DNA of 64,000 nt from Klebsormidium nitens (taxonomy: Eukaryota; Streptophyta; Klebsormidiophyceae; Klebsormidiales; Klebsormidiaceae). Shown in pieces: positions 22,120 through 33,938 of this stretch. Position 1 is the first letter of the stretch. The number at the start of each line of letters is the position of its first letter. A program made the position numbers and the translations under genes. The DNA is taken from positions 1 to 64,000 of the forward strand of contig DF236979.1 of assembly GCA_000708835.1 (NCBI GenBank), in the 5' to 3' direction. The notes beneath the pieces are model-generated. The model was not told the origin of the DNA. It worked only from the letters and a program-made list of their open reading frames with translations, and did no database searches.

Positions 22120-22551
22120 GGGATTTTGAGACGGGGTGTAATCAGAGTCTCTCGCTCAGGCTGGCTAACTACTTCTGATGTGTATATATTTCACTGATCG
22201 TGATATAAGTACTGAGAACAAACACGAATCAAGTCCTGATTACGCCTCTACATTCTGCTAGTCCAGTGGACGCGTTATACAACGGCCAGGAAAAACAACA
22301 GGAACGTGCGACTGTCAGTGACATCCTTATAAGCGTGCGGATTGAACGCCAAGCGTGCACCCTACTTCCTTTTTGAGCGTGCGCGCTAAAACCGCATGCA
22401 ACAGAGAGCGGTTCAACATCGCTTTTCTCCTGCACCTACAGACATGCTCTCACGAATAGTCTTCTATCTACCGGGGTCTCTGTCTCTTTCCTTGCCAAAC
22501 ACGCTGTTCGCATGGGGCGCGCAACATAGTTTGACCCTAACTCTGCTCATC

Positions 22552-25500
22552 TTACACAGCCGAGGTCTCAACTGATGGACTCGGAGCGGGGTTCCGCTTC
22601 CGGGACAAAGTACCAAGTTCCGTTCCGCGGATAGGTTGGTTACGCAAACAGTCGGGGTTAAGGCTGCCCACTCGGTCTCCTGTCGCAAGCGCGCCGGTAA
22701 ACCATGTCCAGAGGAGGTGCCATAACCAGATGAAGAGGTGGGCGAGAGGGATGATCACCAAGAGCATCACCGCCAATACGGCCACCGTGATAGCTGCGGT
22801 TCACAGAAACGATACGATGTGTGGAGAGACCAGAATCTGTTTTTAACGAAGGAAGGGTCGAGTGAACTATTGAATGGTGAGATCATCGGTAACTGCTAGC
22901 CGAACAGATGAGATTACAGGTGCATTCAGTGCAATATGAGTCGAGCAGGTCTGGAAACTATAGCCACGAAGGTCCGCTGATAGTGGAGGCATGTCGAAGT
23001 CCTCCCTTGAATGAGGCGCGATCGCAGTTGAAAAAGCAAAAGCAGAAGCGATCCTGCGGTTCGCATCCCAACGATTACACATACAACCCGATCGACTTCC
23101 ACCGCTGAGTCAAGTATCCGAGAAATTGGCGAAGACGTCTGGAGTGGGCGCGAGGTGAGCAGGCAATGGTCTGGGTCACTCTTCCTAACGTTAACCTGAC
23201 TCCACATGGCTTTCGACGACCCACCCCTGACAACCTCAAATCCCACCTGCAACGAGCGTTCTGACAAACAGACACTCGAAAGAGGATTCGCCCAACAACA
23301 TCACAGGCGTCCTAAGTAGACCAAAAGCGAACCCGCTTCCGATCACAAATGTAAGATAAATGAAAGACAGCTGTGACCACTTGCGCGTCCTTCCAACTCA
23401 TCTTTACATCGTATCTGGGACAAGGAAGATGGTAATTCTTACCTCCTAGCCCGCTGTAATCAAGCGGCTTATAGATGAACCGCTCTCCGTCGGGGCGGGT
23501 GCCTCCAGCCCCCCAATAAATGAGCGTGAACGCCGCGTAGCAGCAGCCATAAATAAAGGTGTATACGACGTGCGCGAGCCGATAGGGTATCGCTGAGATG
23601 GCAATCTCCAGAAGCATCAGGCCGAGAATGACGCCTGCAGACCCAAAAAGAGTCCGATCTTCAATCTCTGGTGTGTCCACCTGTCTACGAAAACCAGACC
23701 GGCATGCAAAAGCTCGTAATTCCAACTCCTCGTAATTCCAACTCCTCGTAATTTCAACTCCTGTGGTCGGAGTTGGATTGTAGTGCTCCGCAGACAAAAG
23801 GCAAAGGGGAGCAACAGGAGCAAACCTGGTGAGAGCCTTTTGAAAACCGGCTTCAAAAATACATCATCTTGCGCTGAATCAGTTGCGCAAGGATCAAAGA
23901 AACGAGGCCTGATCGGGAAGAATGGCAGCCCCCTGACATTGATCGCAGATGCTTAACACGGAACTCTCTAATGGTGCTTGAGAGTCTGCGGAAGACGGTT
24001 TTGAAGGGCTGGGTTGCGATTGTTTCTTGCAGATCTTGAAGTCGCCTTAATCGACCTAACTTTCGAAATTGAGAGCGGCGCTAACTTTCTCGTGAATGCC
24101 TTGCTTGAAAACCGAGCAGCACGTGAGGAAGAAAGCTGGCTCTTGTTCTGACCAAACCTCAATTTGGTGCCCCCACTTGTACCAACTAATATATCCTTTT
24201 ACATTTCCGCTCCAGTCTCATCGATGGACGTTGCTTAGAAAGCAGAAAAGGAGCAAGAAGGCTGAGCTCAGTACCAAGAACTGAAATGAATAGGCTTCTA
24301 ATCTTCGCAGGCTTCCAGGCAACGTGCACCAATGACGCCGAAAAACACAAATAGATCATCGCCAAAGTAGGAAGCATTTGAGTTTACTGGCTGCGGAGCA
24401 CTCACCATGCACGTTGACGTTTGTGGGGGAATACTGGCTTCCCGTCTGCCCCAGGCCTCCTCCCGCAAAGTTTGCCCCGCCTGGGTTGGAAGAGATCGCA
24501 GTCCAGTACACTACAACAATCTGCAATCAAGCAGATGCCATCAGTTAGCTCGAGAAGCTCCACCGGAAACCAGGGGGCTTGCGAGTGATTTGCCGGGTTT
24601 GACTGACAAACCGATGTTACCAGAAGCACCAGCATTCGCGCAACAAACAGCAGAAGTGGCTAGACTTCAATATCAATGTATCAAGGCTTCTACTGACATG
24701 TTGAGCTGGCCACCTGAACGAGGCTGACTTCGTACCGGTGTGATAATGCCTAACATCTGATAATGTGGTGGTGCGAATTCATGAACTCTTTGCAAAGCAG
24801 TATAGACAAGGGAGGAAGAAGCACATTGGCAAAAGGAAAGCACAGAAGAGAACAGAAAAGAGGCCTTTGAGGCATGGCAGTTGGCATACCAAGAGGGAGG
24901 CGTCGGCGCATAGGTTATGGAGCAGCCACGTCAGCTTATATGCCCAGTTGAAGTGGTAATCGTGCGTGTGGAAACGGAGCGCCGCTCGCGCGAGGCCGCT
25001 CGTTGATGGGGGCGCCTCCACTCCTCGCCGAGCGCGAAAGGCATCCGCTTTGCGCATCTCCTCGGTGTAGCTGTCGGCGCCTTTTTGGTCGCCGCGCCAG
25101 TGGAGAAGAGTGTATTGGAGGGTCATGACAAAGACAACCAGGAAGTAGATGCTGCACTGCAGAAGTGAAAAAACGACGCCGGTCAGAATAAGCTGTTAGT
25201 GGTGGTTATGGTGGTGTTGTTGACTAAAGTGAGGCGCTAGTGCTATAGCTTTTCTGTGGAGGTTGCCCAGCCCCATGCCACAATGATTAGTTGAGGGCCC
25301 GATGATAGATCCTGATTTGTTGCAGCAGTGGCCAAGCTGAGGTATCAATGCTGCAAAAGGATTAGTGCTCGGGTGCATTTCCAGTGTCTTCATACAGAAA
25401 TTGACCAGCTCAGCGGAGTAAAAGGAGGAAGAGGATGCAACTTTGAGGGTACATTACACTGGGGCGCTGTAATTTCAACGTGTATATTCCAGCCGGGTCG

Positions 25501-26269
25501 GTAAGTCAGAAATCTTACCGGCAGATGTACCCTGGCAATCTTTCTCTTTACCACCGCAATCCGTTACAAACCCATGGCGAGGACAAACAGCCCAGCAACA
25601 ACTAGAGAAGGAGCCTTCTGGAAAGCTTGGGGTTCCCTACTACCACCGGACACCAAGTAATCAACAGGAAGCACATTGCATGCAACGGTAAGAAGAGTTC
25701 AAGCTGCCACCTTTTTCAATGGCAGCGCCGCCGGCGCCCAGCGTCCATTCAAATGGATGATTCATTTCCTGCTGCAGGCAATACCGAGTACATAAGCGCT
25801 CCCCTGCTCAATAGCTTACCAGCAGGACGTTCCAGTGCGTCAGGTACACGAACCACTTGGGCCCGCTCCCACTTGTTGCATCCGCGATGATCCAGCCCCC
25901 CCAGTAGAAGAGCAGACAGAAGCGGTAGAACAAGAACGTCCACTGCTGCCAGGGATGCATGTTAAACCCGCACAGCCAGAAGTATTGTCGGGGCTCGACA
26001 AAGAGTGACTTTGGCTCGTTTGACAGTCTGAACGCTTTCCAAGACCACTGCTTTTTCCACTCGGGGCCGCAACCGCCGAAGCAGCCCTCGTGCACTGGCG
26101 CCAAGCTGGGCGCGACAGGTGTCACATAAGAGCTGGCGGGCGCGTCATAAGAGGCCCGGGGTGCTGTATAAGCGGCTGGGGTGGCGGTGGTTGGGCCGGT
26201 GCTTACGGCTGATGGTTCTCTTTGCATGTCAATGACAGTTGCAGGGGGAGTGGCCTGCGTGGCCGCCAT
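22552..26269 (-). CDS. Rolling stone-like multi-pass membrane protein (about 421 aa)
   Basis: Five exons on the minus strand: 26269-25820, 25156-24890, 24520-24406, 23634-23443 and 22793-22552. All have GT-AG introns, and the phases close to 1266 nt. The N terminus is Ala/Pro/Thr-rich and probably cytosolic. Core segments are WKAFRLSNEPKSLFVEPRQY, FLFYRFCLLFYWGGWIIAD, YLTHWNVLL, CSIYFLVVFVMTLQYTLLHW, FNWAYKLTWLLHNL, IVVVYWTAI, NVNVHG, AISAIPYRLAHVVYTFIYG, AAFTLIYWGAGG, YKPLDYSG and a last segment AVLAVMLLVIIPLAHLFIWL. This order (helix pairs, W-N-V, LTW-L, VYW, the P-x-R-x-x-H-x-x-Y block, the F-T-x-I-Y-W-x-x-G-G block and the IY-x-x-L-D-Y segment) is that of Rolling stone proteins, first known from insect myoblast fusion and related to AIG1/FAR-17a membrane proteins. 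The role in algae or plants is unknown. The gene converges on the prohibitin pair. Confidence 0.8.
23715..23762. repeat. Short tandem repeat in an intron, three units
   Basis: The unit cgtaattccaactcct occurs three times in a row (the third with one change), followed by the inverted fragment ggagttggatt at about 23769, so a small hairpin is possible. It lies in the intron between exons 3 and 4 of the Rolling stone-like gene. Confidence 0.75.
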
Positions 26270-29129
26270 GTTCACAATGGACTCAGTAAGAGACTCAGAT
26301 TTCTAGCTGGCAGCGCTGTCAAATGTTGAGATCAGGCGTTATGAGCGTAGCATGTTACCAAAAAACTGATCCTAGCTGGTTTGGCAACAGTGCAGTCGTT
26401 CCGCTTCTGACAACCCGGTAGCTAAAGTAGTCCCTGCAATGCGCGTTACGGCAGATCTCGACCGCTCTGTAGTGCTACCATGTGTTGATCAATCTTGCGC
26501 TGCGGTCAATCCGCATGCTTTGCAACCCTCTTTTAACAAGAAGTAACTCCCCGCTCGGACTACCTGCCTCAACTCAGACGCATTCAATCAACTGTCTCAA
26601 ACGCAGAGACCTCTGGCCAGCCTAGGTGCGTAAGCGCGTTATAGATCGCTTGTTGCATTGCTCTCCTGCCGTGTCTGTCCTATAGCTCGCGTACTGCATC
26701 CAGAGGAGAACTAAGGCTCCAGAATGCAGCTGATTCAAAGGAAGTCTCTCAGCGATGTTATGAAGCAAAGGCCAGTGCAAGCTTCTGGGCCCCTCTCCCG
26801 AAGCCCATAAAGACACGCACAGCTGGCAGCTCTGGACCGCCCTGGCGCTTGGAGGCAAGCCTGAGCTTTGATTTTGTGGCTTGCTTCTTCTCTCCAAAAG
26901 GTGTCATGACGTCAGATGAATGTCAGCCTAGAGGGATCCCGAGGGCTGTGTCCTGCCAGGTGTGAGCGGCATTCTGGTTGTGAACGACGAAAGCAGGCCA
27001 AGTGTCACTTCGGCTACGTGGCAGACGGGCAAGCTGTAGCAGGCGCGTGCCGGAACCCGGTTCCAATCAACACGCGGCCGCGGCGGCCCAGCCGCCCGCG
27101 GATCCAGCGCGAGCGAGCGGCGCGCCCCGGGCCAAGCAGCTATAGCTCAGGCTGGGGCCCGGTCACACCGTCGGGCTGCCGCCAGGAGCAGAGGCGCGTA
27201 GATTCTCTCCTTTGGTCCAGCTCTAGATATTATCAGGTGACTAGAGACTGGCACAAGAACCTTCTAGTATGTACAAGGTCGATGCAAGAAGCGCACCATT
27301 CAATGATTTCGGGTGCCGGAACGGCTGATGCCAACTGTGATGACGCGACTGATTCCTTTTCATCCTTTCGAAGATCTTCTGTGGTGAACAACGAGAAGAG
27401 AGGTTGGTATACTACCAATCTGTTGGGACAGGCTCAATACGCGAATCAACTTGAACATCTAGGTTCAACGCACTGATGCCGGTCGATGCTTGCACAAAGT
27501 CACTGCTTTGTGCTCAAGTTGTTCAACTGACTTAAAGACACTGACTAGATCGCGCTCATGGTCCAAATTGTCCTTCCTTTGAACAGCACGAAGGGACAAA
27601 ACATTACCTGACTTTCACGACTGGAAGCTGGTATCGCATGATTGGACAAGCATACAATTGTGCAAGTAGATAAATTTATGCGCTTTAGTAGGACGCTTCA
27701 ACCCGGTGTCTAGTATAGATTGACGAGCTCAAGGCCCCAGGGAAACGAGTAGCACAGGCCTCGACTGTGTCAGCAACTTTTCCACCTATGGCTGCAGTAA
27801 TCCATAGGGAGAGAAATTGGCGAGGCGTCAAAGCGCGAAGAAGAAAGGACCATTGTAAACTGCGTGTGTCTAGGCGAGGTCGACAACTCGGCCTACGTAA
27901 TTGACTGCAAAATAAACGAAAGAACGCTTCCGATCGAAGCATGGCCAAGTTCATCTGCTGGACGAGCGAACCAACCTGTGCAATTCAATGATGTGCAGAA
28001 TTGAGATCTCACTTATTTGTGAACTAATCTCTACAAGACGTTTGCATGATTTGAAGCGTCAACCTTCGAAACAACAAGAAGATGAACGACGTTTCCTGCC
28101 CCTTGTGGTCTTTTGAGACACTGCACGAGTCTGCAGCTCGACTTGCTAAAATATCAAGTCCAGATTGGGTACTTCTCAACATGCGCCGACGCGAGAGTGC
28201 AGCTAAGTACATGTTTAGTGTGTCACGATATTTGAGATGATTCTGGCCGAGCATACTTCAACATATCAAACCTCGTGCTCACTTCCAACCTCACCAGCTA
28301 AACCATCAAGGTCATTCCACTTCCAACGATACGATGCAAACGGAAAGCACAAGTTTGATGTTTTTCCAGTACATCCAAAAATTCAGTTGCGGGCATGCTA
28401 CGCCAAGTGCCCAGACGGTACCCCTACTGTACAAAAAGCTTGAGTGTCAACTCTATATATGTCTGTAAGCATATGCGCTCTATTTTCTTGTATCATCTTG
28501 TCTCTTTCTCAATCGGCTTTTGCCTGCGCACTGCTCCCACCGAAAACCAGACTGTAGCCGTATTGAGCCCAGCTTGTTGCTATCCCGTAAACCCGTTGTA
28601 CTGTAATGAAGGTCTGCACATGAAAAGTATGAACGCTCTTAGGAGCTTCAAGACGGCAAAGATATTCACTCCAGACGATTCAGGTGTTCATCAAAGCAGA
28701 TTATGGTCTTCCAAATATGCACTGGGTTTTTACCTTCAAAAGCCAGAAAACCTTTTTCCGCAGTTCAGTAGAAAGCTCCAAACTTAGGCACGTTCGCTAT
28801 TTCTCGAGAGGTTAGTACGAAGACAAGTGACATCACCACGGACTTATCATAAGCCTTTCTGCTGCTAGATAACGGCGCTCTCCGCGAGTCGACTTGCACC
28901 TTTTCTTAGGCCCCGCCCTATCAATGACTCTTTTCCTGAACTATGTTAGATTTTGTTACGGTTGGAGACACCTCTTTAGCTACGATCTCTCGCATTCTAG
29001 AAGAGACTCAAAAGAGTGGGCTTTTGCCCGGCTGGCAAATTCGAAACAAAATCCCAATCAGGAAGCTGACTCCAAAGCAAAGGGCGACAAGCCCCTAAAA
29101 GCTAGACGCGAGAGTGCATATCCAGACAG
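26270..29129. other. Intergenic with one GC-rich island
   Basis: This is the upstream region of the Rolling stone-like gene and the downstream region of the NTF2-like gene. A GC-rich island at about 27073-27180 (gcggccgcggcggcccagcc) resembles those before other genes. Open frames at 26916-27476 and 28395-28787 show no domain and have non-coding-like composition. Nothing else was recognised. Confidence 0.45.
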
Positions 29130-32100
29130 CTAGAACAAACATTGTGGCTGCAGTTTGACAGCAGATCTCGCAAAGGCTGAGAAGCTGCGTAAGCTCACCC
29201 AATATGTCCAGCTTGCTTTATAGGGGCGTGCCTCCGGGAACGGCAACGGGTGCCCAACCGCGTACCTGCAAACACAAACGACGTCAGCATCGGCACCGCC
29301 TCTTGCTTCGCCGGCAAATAAGTCAGTCGCCGTTTAGTGAAAGCAAGGCGTCAATCTAGTCTTCTGCTATACTGGCTCCGTAACGTCTTGTTTGTTTCAA
29401 TATGCGTTTGCTTTCGCTGCAACGCACTCGAACCCAGAGAGTTCCAGGAGTGAGTTCGTTAGGTGGAACATATATGGGCCCTTCATCGTGGACTGTAAGG
29501 TCAAGCTTCGTGCAAATGCAATGCGAGGCAGATCACTAAATGAGAGACGACTGATCAAGTAAACCTACCAAGACAATGATGGCACAGCAGACAGACCGCG
29601 AATTATCCGAAAAGTAACATAAAGGAGAACGGAAGACGAACTTACAGAATGCCAAAAAGTGCTCCAAGGCCCCCAGTGTTACCGACTCTGCACAGTACGA
29701 GAGAAGAATGAAACCAAGCTATGAATGGATGGATCGCTGGTTCTAAACGCCAGACCCTTCTGCAAGCTGCCCGTCATCAGGATTGGCTTGTGTTGAGCCT
29801 TCACTTTGCACACACCGTGACTAATCAACCAACAACAGGATCGAGGATGGTCTAGCAGCGTGGGATTCAACTCGCTAGACATGCTTACTTTCGAAAGCTT
29901 CTGACGTGCTGTCGAATCTGCTAATAACTCTGTCCGAGAATATATACATGATCGGGTTGTGCCTCTGCGGAGCAACTCGACCCTGCTTGCTGGGGAGGCT
30001 TGCAAAGGAAACCCAGAAATGTGGTCGCCATGCCCTTTTCGTCTTTTAGCTCGCACCAAAAGAAGCGCTCATGACCATACCCAGTTTAAAAGAGTATCTG
30101 TTCCGATATTCGACGACTTGAGATGAAGTCAGCCGCGCTCACCTTCGGTCTGCCACATAGCCCACGGTCAGCTTCGTCACCTTGCCCTCTTCGTTGAAGG
30201 TCATCGACGACACTTCGGGGGCCGCTTCAACACGCTGTAAGGAAACGTACAATCCTCATTAAGAAGGAGAAGCAGGGAAGACAAGAAGAAAAGACGGATC
30301 GTTCGAAGAAGGAGCTCCGAATGCTCCAAATGCAGGCTAACGAGAGAGGGGTCACTTAAGTGGAACACAAGAACGTCTTTGGAAAAGCCGTTTTGCAGCT
30401 TTCTGGTGGATCATGGAACGGCGCAAGATCCCTCAGGGCGAAAATTTTGAGAAGACTGTGCTGCAAGGTCGTTCCGGACAACCTCGGTTAGAATTGCAAG
30501 CGACAACTGACAGTGGATAGTCGTGTGCTGCTTGTAAACGGTAAGAGATCCCGAACTTTGGGAAGCTTGAGCGCTTCGCCCTCATCGTGCCTTATACCGA
30601 GTCAAAAACTTCAGTAAGTCTAACAGATAACAAGTAAGGGCAATCGTCTCATAGAGTTGGTCAAAAACCTTCAACAACGGGCGCCACCTCAAGGTGTCTG
30701 TCGCCCTCGAACAAAGTCCTCGCTTGATACAACGTGAACATCTGGACGTCAACGTCCAGAAACGGATTCCCGACCACTTTTACATTTCAGGAAAGAAAGG
30801 GTCGGAAAGAGTCTTGATGATCGAATGAACCTCACAAAAATGAAGAGCGCTTTGTAAAAAGCGGGAGCCGGTCGCAGAGACTCTTGAAGAATTGACTCAA
30901 AACTTACAAAAAGGACGAATTGGGGTCTAAAGAGGCATTTCGGAGTCAATCTGCTCACCTTGTAAGTGGGCTTAATCGTGCGTGCCCCGAACTTGAGAGG
31001 GCCTGTGTGGGTAGCGCGGGTCCGTGTGAAAAACCATACCCGGTTTGGTTCATAGGGGTCAACGAAGAAGTTGTAGAAGTTCGCCTCAACATCTGCAAGC
31101 AGAGTCCAAGACAATCAGCGACACACTTCTGCGAGGACTTGCGAAAGAGTGCAAAACGGAAAGCCACTGTTTAGAGACAGCTTTAGAAGCCATGCGCGTT
31201 GCCAGACTTCAAAAAGTCGAGCCAAGAGGATTCGTCTGTAGTGCGGTTCGAATAACAGGCTTCCGTGGATTGTCCTCTTCTAGTGTAAAGACCTTTGGAA
31301 ATCATTGCTTGTCGGCAATGTGCCAGTCCTTGCAAGTCAGTTTACTCAGCAAGCGGCTGCAAGACCAGACTGGAAAAGAGGGCCTTTATACCGCAATCAA
31401 TTCGTATAAACGCAACTCAACTTACATGTCCGAAGTCCTCTGGCAGGCGGGAAGTGCAATGGTTAGAGGCAAGTAGCATGACCCCTTTGACCCCTTACCT
31501 GGGAATGCAACTTTCAGCTGGAAAGATGCGAACGCTTTGAGGAACTCCTTCTTGCCAAGATAGATGATAGGCGCAGCGAATTTGAAGTCATCCGCTAGAA
31601 GCAAAGGATCATCCACGCCCTGCAAAGTGAAGTCGACATCGCTTCTAGTTGCTTCCAGAACATCAAGGCTTTCTTTGATATGTTCAAAAAGAAATTCACA
31701 AACACGGCCTTTGTGATTTTAGGCCCTGATCAGCTTCGCCAGCTTGTCTCATGTCAGAAAAAGTCACCCCCTTGACAGCACAGAGAGCCGGCGGAAAAGA
31801 TCATAAACATTATGGTGCGTCACCCTTTCTGTATCTACAACGACGGGGTGATCGTCTATGCTAGCGGTCAAAGACTGAGCGTATAAAAAGAAGATGCAGA
31901 GCGGACAGCGGTGCATGCGGGTCAAGGTCTGTGTGTCAGCTGACTCATGTTACTTGTTTGGTGATGCGCCAGTGATGTCACTCAAAGTAGCATCTCTTAC
32001 ACCATCTGTGCCATAAAACTTGCAATCACAACAGTGTTCGGGACTTGTGTGTCTTCATGTTGCTGTTTGACATCAGGTAAACTTTCCACAAGATGGCGCC

Positions 32101-32460
32101 AGCTGCCAGAGTTGGTGCACCATGCAGGGGCTTAACATAGGTACGTAAGTCAGAATTCCCAGAAGCATTTCAACGAGAGCTACTTCTGCTCCATCTAAAG
32201 GGCTCCCTGGAGGGTCAATATCACAAGGCATTGGCCACACTGCACCACCTGCAATCGTGCCAGATACTTCTTGTAAACTGCAGCCCCAGAAATCTGTCAT
32301 ATTAGGGACAAGATCATGTATTTGAAGGGCTGGCCAATCAGCAGTCCACACCCACCTGGTTTTTCGCAAGCACGTTCTTTGTCAGTTCTATTAATCGGTC
32401 CGGCGCAATGCTGAACTTCAGCTCTGGGAGCTTTGTCGGCGTCGCTGCTTCAGGCGCCAT
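29130..32460 (-). CDS. NTF2-like/SnoaL-like domain protein (about 209 aa)
   Basis: Six exons on the minus strand: 32460-32356, 31619-31499, 31092-30959, 30234-30143, 29687-29646 and 29265-29130. These join to 630 nt in frame. The protein begins MAPEAATPTKLPELKFS. It continues LLLADDFKFAAPIIYLGKKE, FLKAFASFQLKVAFPDVEAN, FYNFFVDPYEPNRVWFFTRT, then PEVSSMTFNEEGKVTKLTVG, YVADRRVGNTGGLGALFGIL and YAVGHPLPFPEARP. The arrangement (an L-A-D-D-F-x-F start, a middle strand with W-F-x-T-R, then T-F-x-E-x-G-K-V-T-K-L-T-x-G-Y) is the cone-shaped NTF2-like/SnoaL-like fold, which usually binds a small ligand or acts as a scaffold. No obvious targeting peptide was seen. The 42-nt fifth exon is very short. 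Ligand and pathway are unknown. It is divergent from the oligopeptidase gene, with about 1.5 kb and a transposon between. Confidence 0.75.
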
Positions 32461-32878
32461 GCTGGCTCTTGTAGGGTAGTGCAGATCTGAATGATTCTAA
32501 CTACAGCTGAACCAGCTCAATGCACTCCACGAAAGCGCCAATCCGCGGCAGCGTTTTGAGCAGCGCAACTCTAAGGGTTTCTTTGCTTCCTGTTGCTATG
32601 CGATGTGGGCGCAGGGACAGATTTGCAGCGTGTCTTCTGACGATTCTCATGCAAGCCCTTGAGGGCTTGAAGGCGGCCACTCGATCAGAGTCCGTCACAG
32701 TCACATGCTGTACACAGTACAGGCTGCGTGGGAGTGCTTCAGAAAACCGAATCCCGAGTAGTCGAAAAGCGGCCGTCCGATGCCAGCCCGGATGGTCAAT
32801 CCACGGCCTTGGCTGATTGTAGTAGACCAAGCCGACGTGTCAAAATCTGGTGCGTTAATCGTTACTGCTCTGTACTTA

Positions 32879-33794
32879 GGGTACCGTCATTTTGTACCTG
32901 GTACCCCCCCATATTTATTTGGGGGGGGGGGGCTCGAGGCCTCAGTGGTGACGCAGGGTGGAGGAGGGGGGGGGGGGCTTGGGGGCATTCTGAGAATCAG
33001 GGCCCCTATGGGGGGACGGCTTGAGCTTTCAAGCGGAGGGTCTTATGAGCGGCGTTCCCCAACATATCTTTGTGTTTGTCCCTCAAAATGAGCATCAAAA
33101 GAGTCATTNNNNNNNNNNNNNNNNNNNNNNNNNNNNNNNNNNNNNNNNNNNNNNNNNNNNNNNNNNNNNNNNNNNNNNNNNNNNNNNNNNNNNNNNNNNN
33201 NNNNNNNNNNNNNNNNNNNNNNNNNNNNNNNNNNNNNNNNNNNNNNNNNNNNNNNNNNNNNNNNNNNNNNNNNNNNNNNNNNNNNNNNNNNNNNNNNNNN
33301 NNNNNNNNNNNNNNNNNNNNNNNNNNNNNNNNNNNNNNNNNNNNNNNNNNNNNNNNNNNNNNNNNNNNNNNNNNNNNNNNNNNNNNNNNNNNNNNNNNNN
33401 NNNNNNNNNNNNNNNNNNNNNNNNNNNNNNNNNNNNNNNNNNNNNNNNNNNNNNNNNNNNNNNNNNNNNNNNNNNNNNNNNNNNNNNNNNNNNNNNNNNN
33501 NNNNNNNNNNNNNNNNNNNNNNNNNNNNNNNNNNNNNNNNNNNNNNNNNNNNNNNNNNNNNNNNNNNNNNNNNNNNNNNNNNNNNNNNNNNNNNNNNNNN
33601 NNNNNNNNNNNNNNNNNNNNNNNNNNNNNNNNNNNNNNNNNNNNNNNNNNNNNNNNNNNNNNNNNNNNNNNNNNNNNNNNNNNNNNNNNNNNNNNNNNNN
33701 NNNNNNNNNNNNNNNNNNNNNTGGCAAGGGGCCACTAGTCCGAAAATGGTCGATTTAAATATGGGGGGGTGCCAGTTACAAAATGACGGTACCC
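32879..33794. mobile_element. PIF/Harbinger-like inverted-repeat element, interior mostly in the gap
   Basis: Terminal inverted repeats of about 39 bp at 32879-32917 and 33756-33794 (gggtaccgtcattttgta... outward) differ at only a few positions. They are flanked on both sides by TTA (32876-32878 and 33795-33797), a 3-bp target duplication. A TTA duplication with GGG-starting ends is typical of PIF/Harbinger elements and their Tourist-type nonautonomous derivatives. Runs of G lie inside the left end. The interior is largely N, so any transposase cannot be judged. The apparent length (about 0.9 kb) depends on the gap estimate. Confidence 0.75.
33109..33721. other. Assembly gap (613 N)
   Basis: A run of N from 33109 to 33721. 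It sits inside the inverted-repeat element. Sequence just to the left has long G runs, a likely cause of assembly failure. Open frames that cross the gap are meaningless. Confidence 1.
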
Positions 33795-33938
33795 TTAGAC
33801 CCACTTGGTTAAACGCAGGAGAACTTGGGGACACTGTGACTAGGTTTGGGCTGAAACGTGGCTGCTCAGTTATGTCATTGTAAGTAAACCCCACGCCTGC
33901 CGTTGCGTTTTGTGCTGCTCCAACTGCCTGAAGGGTTG

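Noticed and set aside
26916-27476. 186-codon open frame over a GC-rich island.
   Set aside because: No domain, composition follows the GC-rich island, no splice context; probably chance.
28395-28787. 130-codon open frame, plus strand.
   Set aside because: Low-complexity-free but with no recognisable motif, no GC-rich coding signature like the true exons, and no neighbouring exons in phase.
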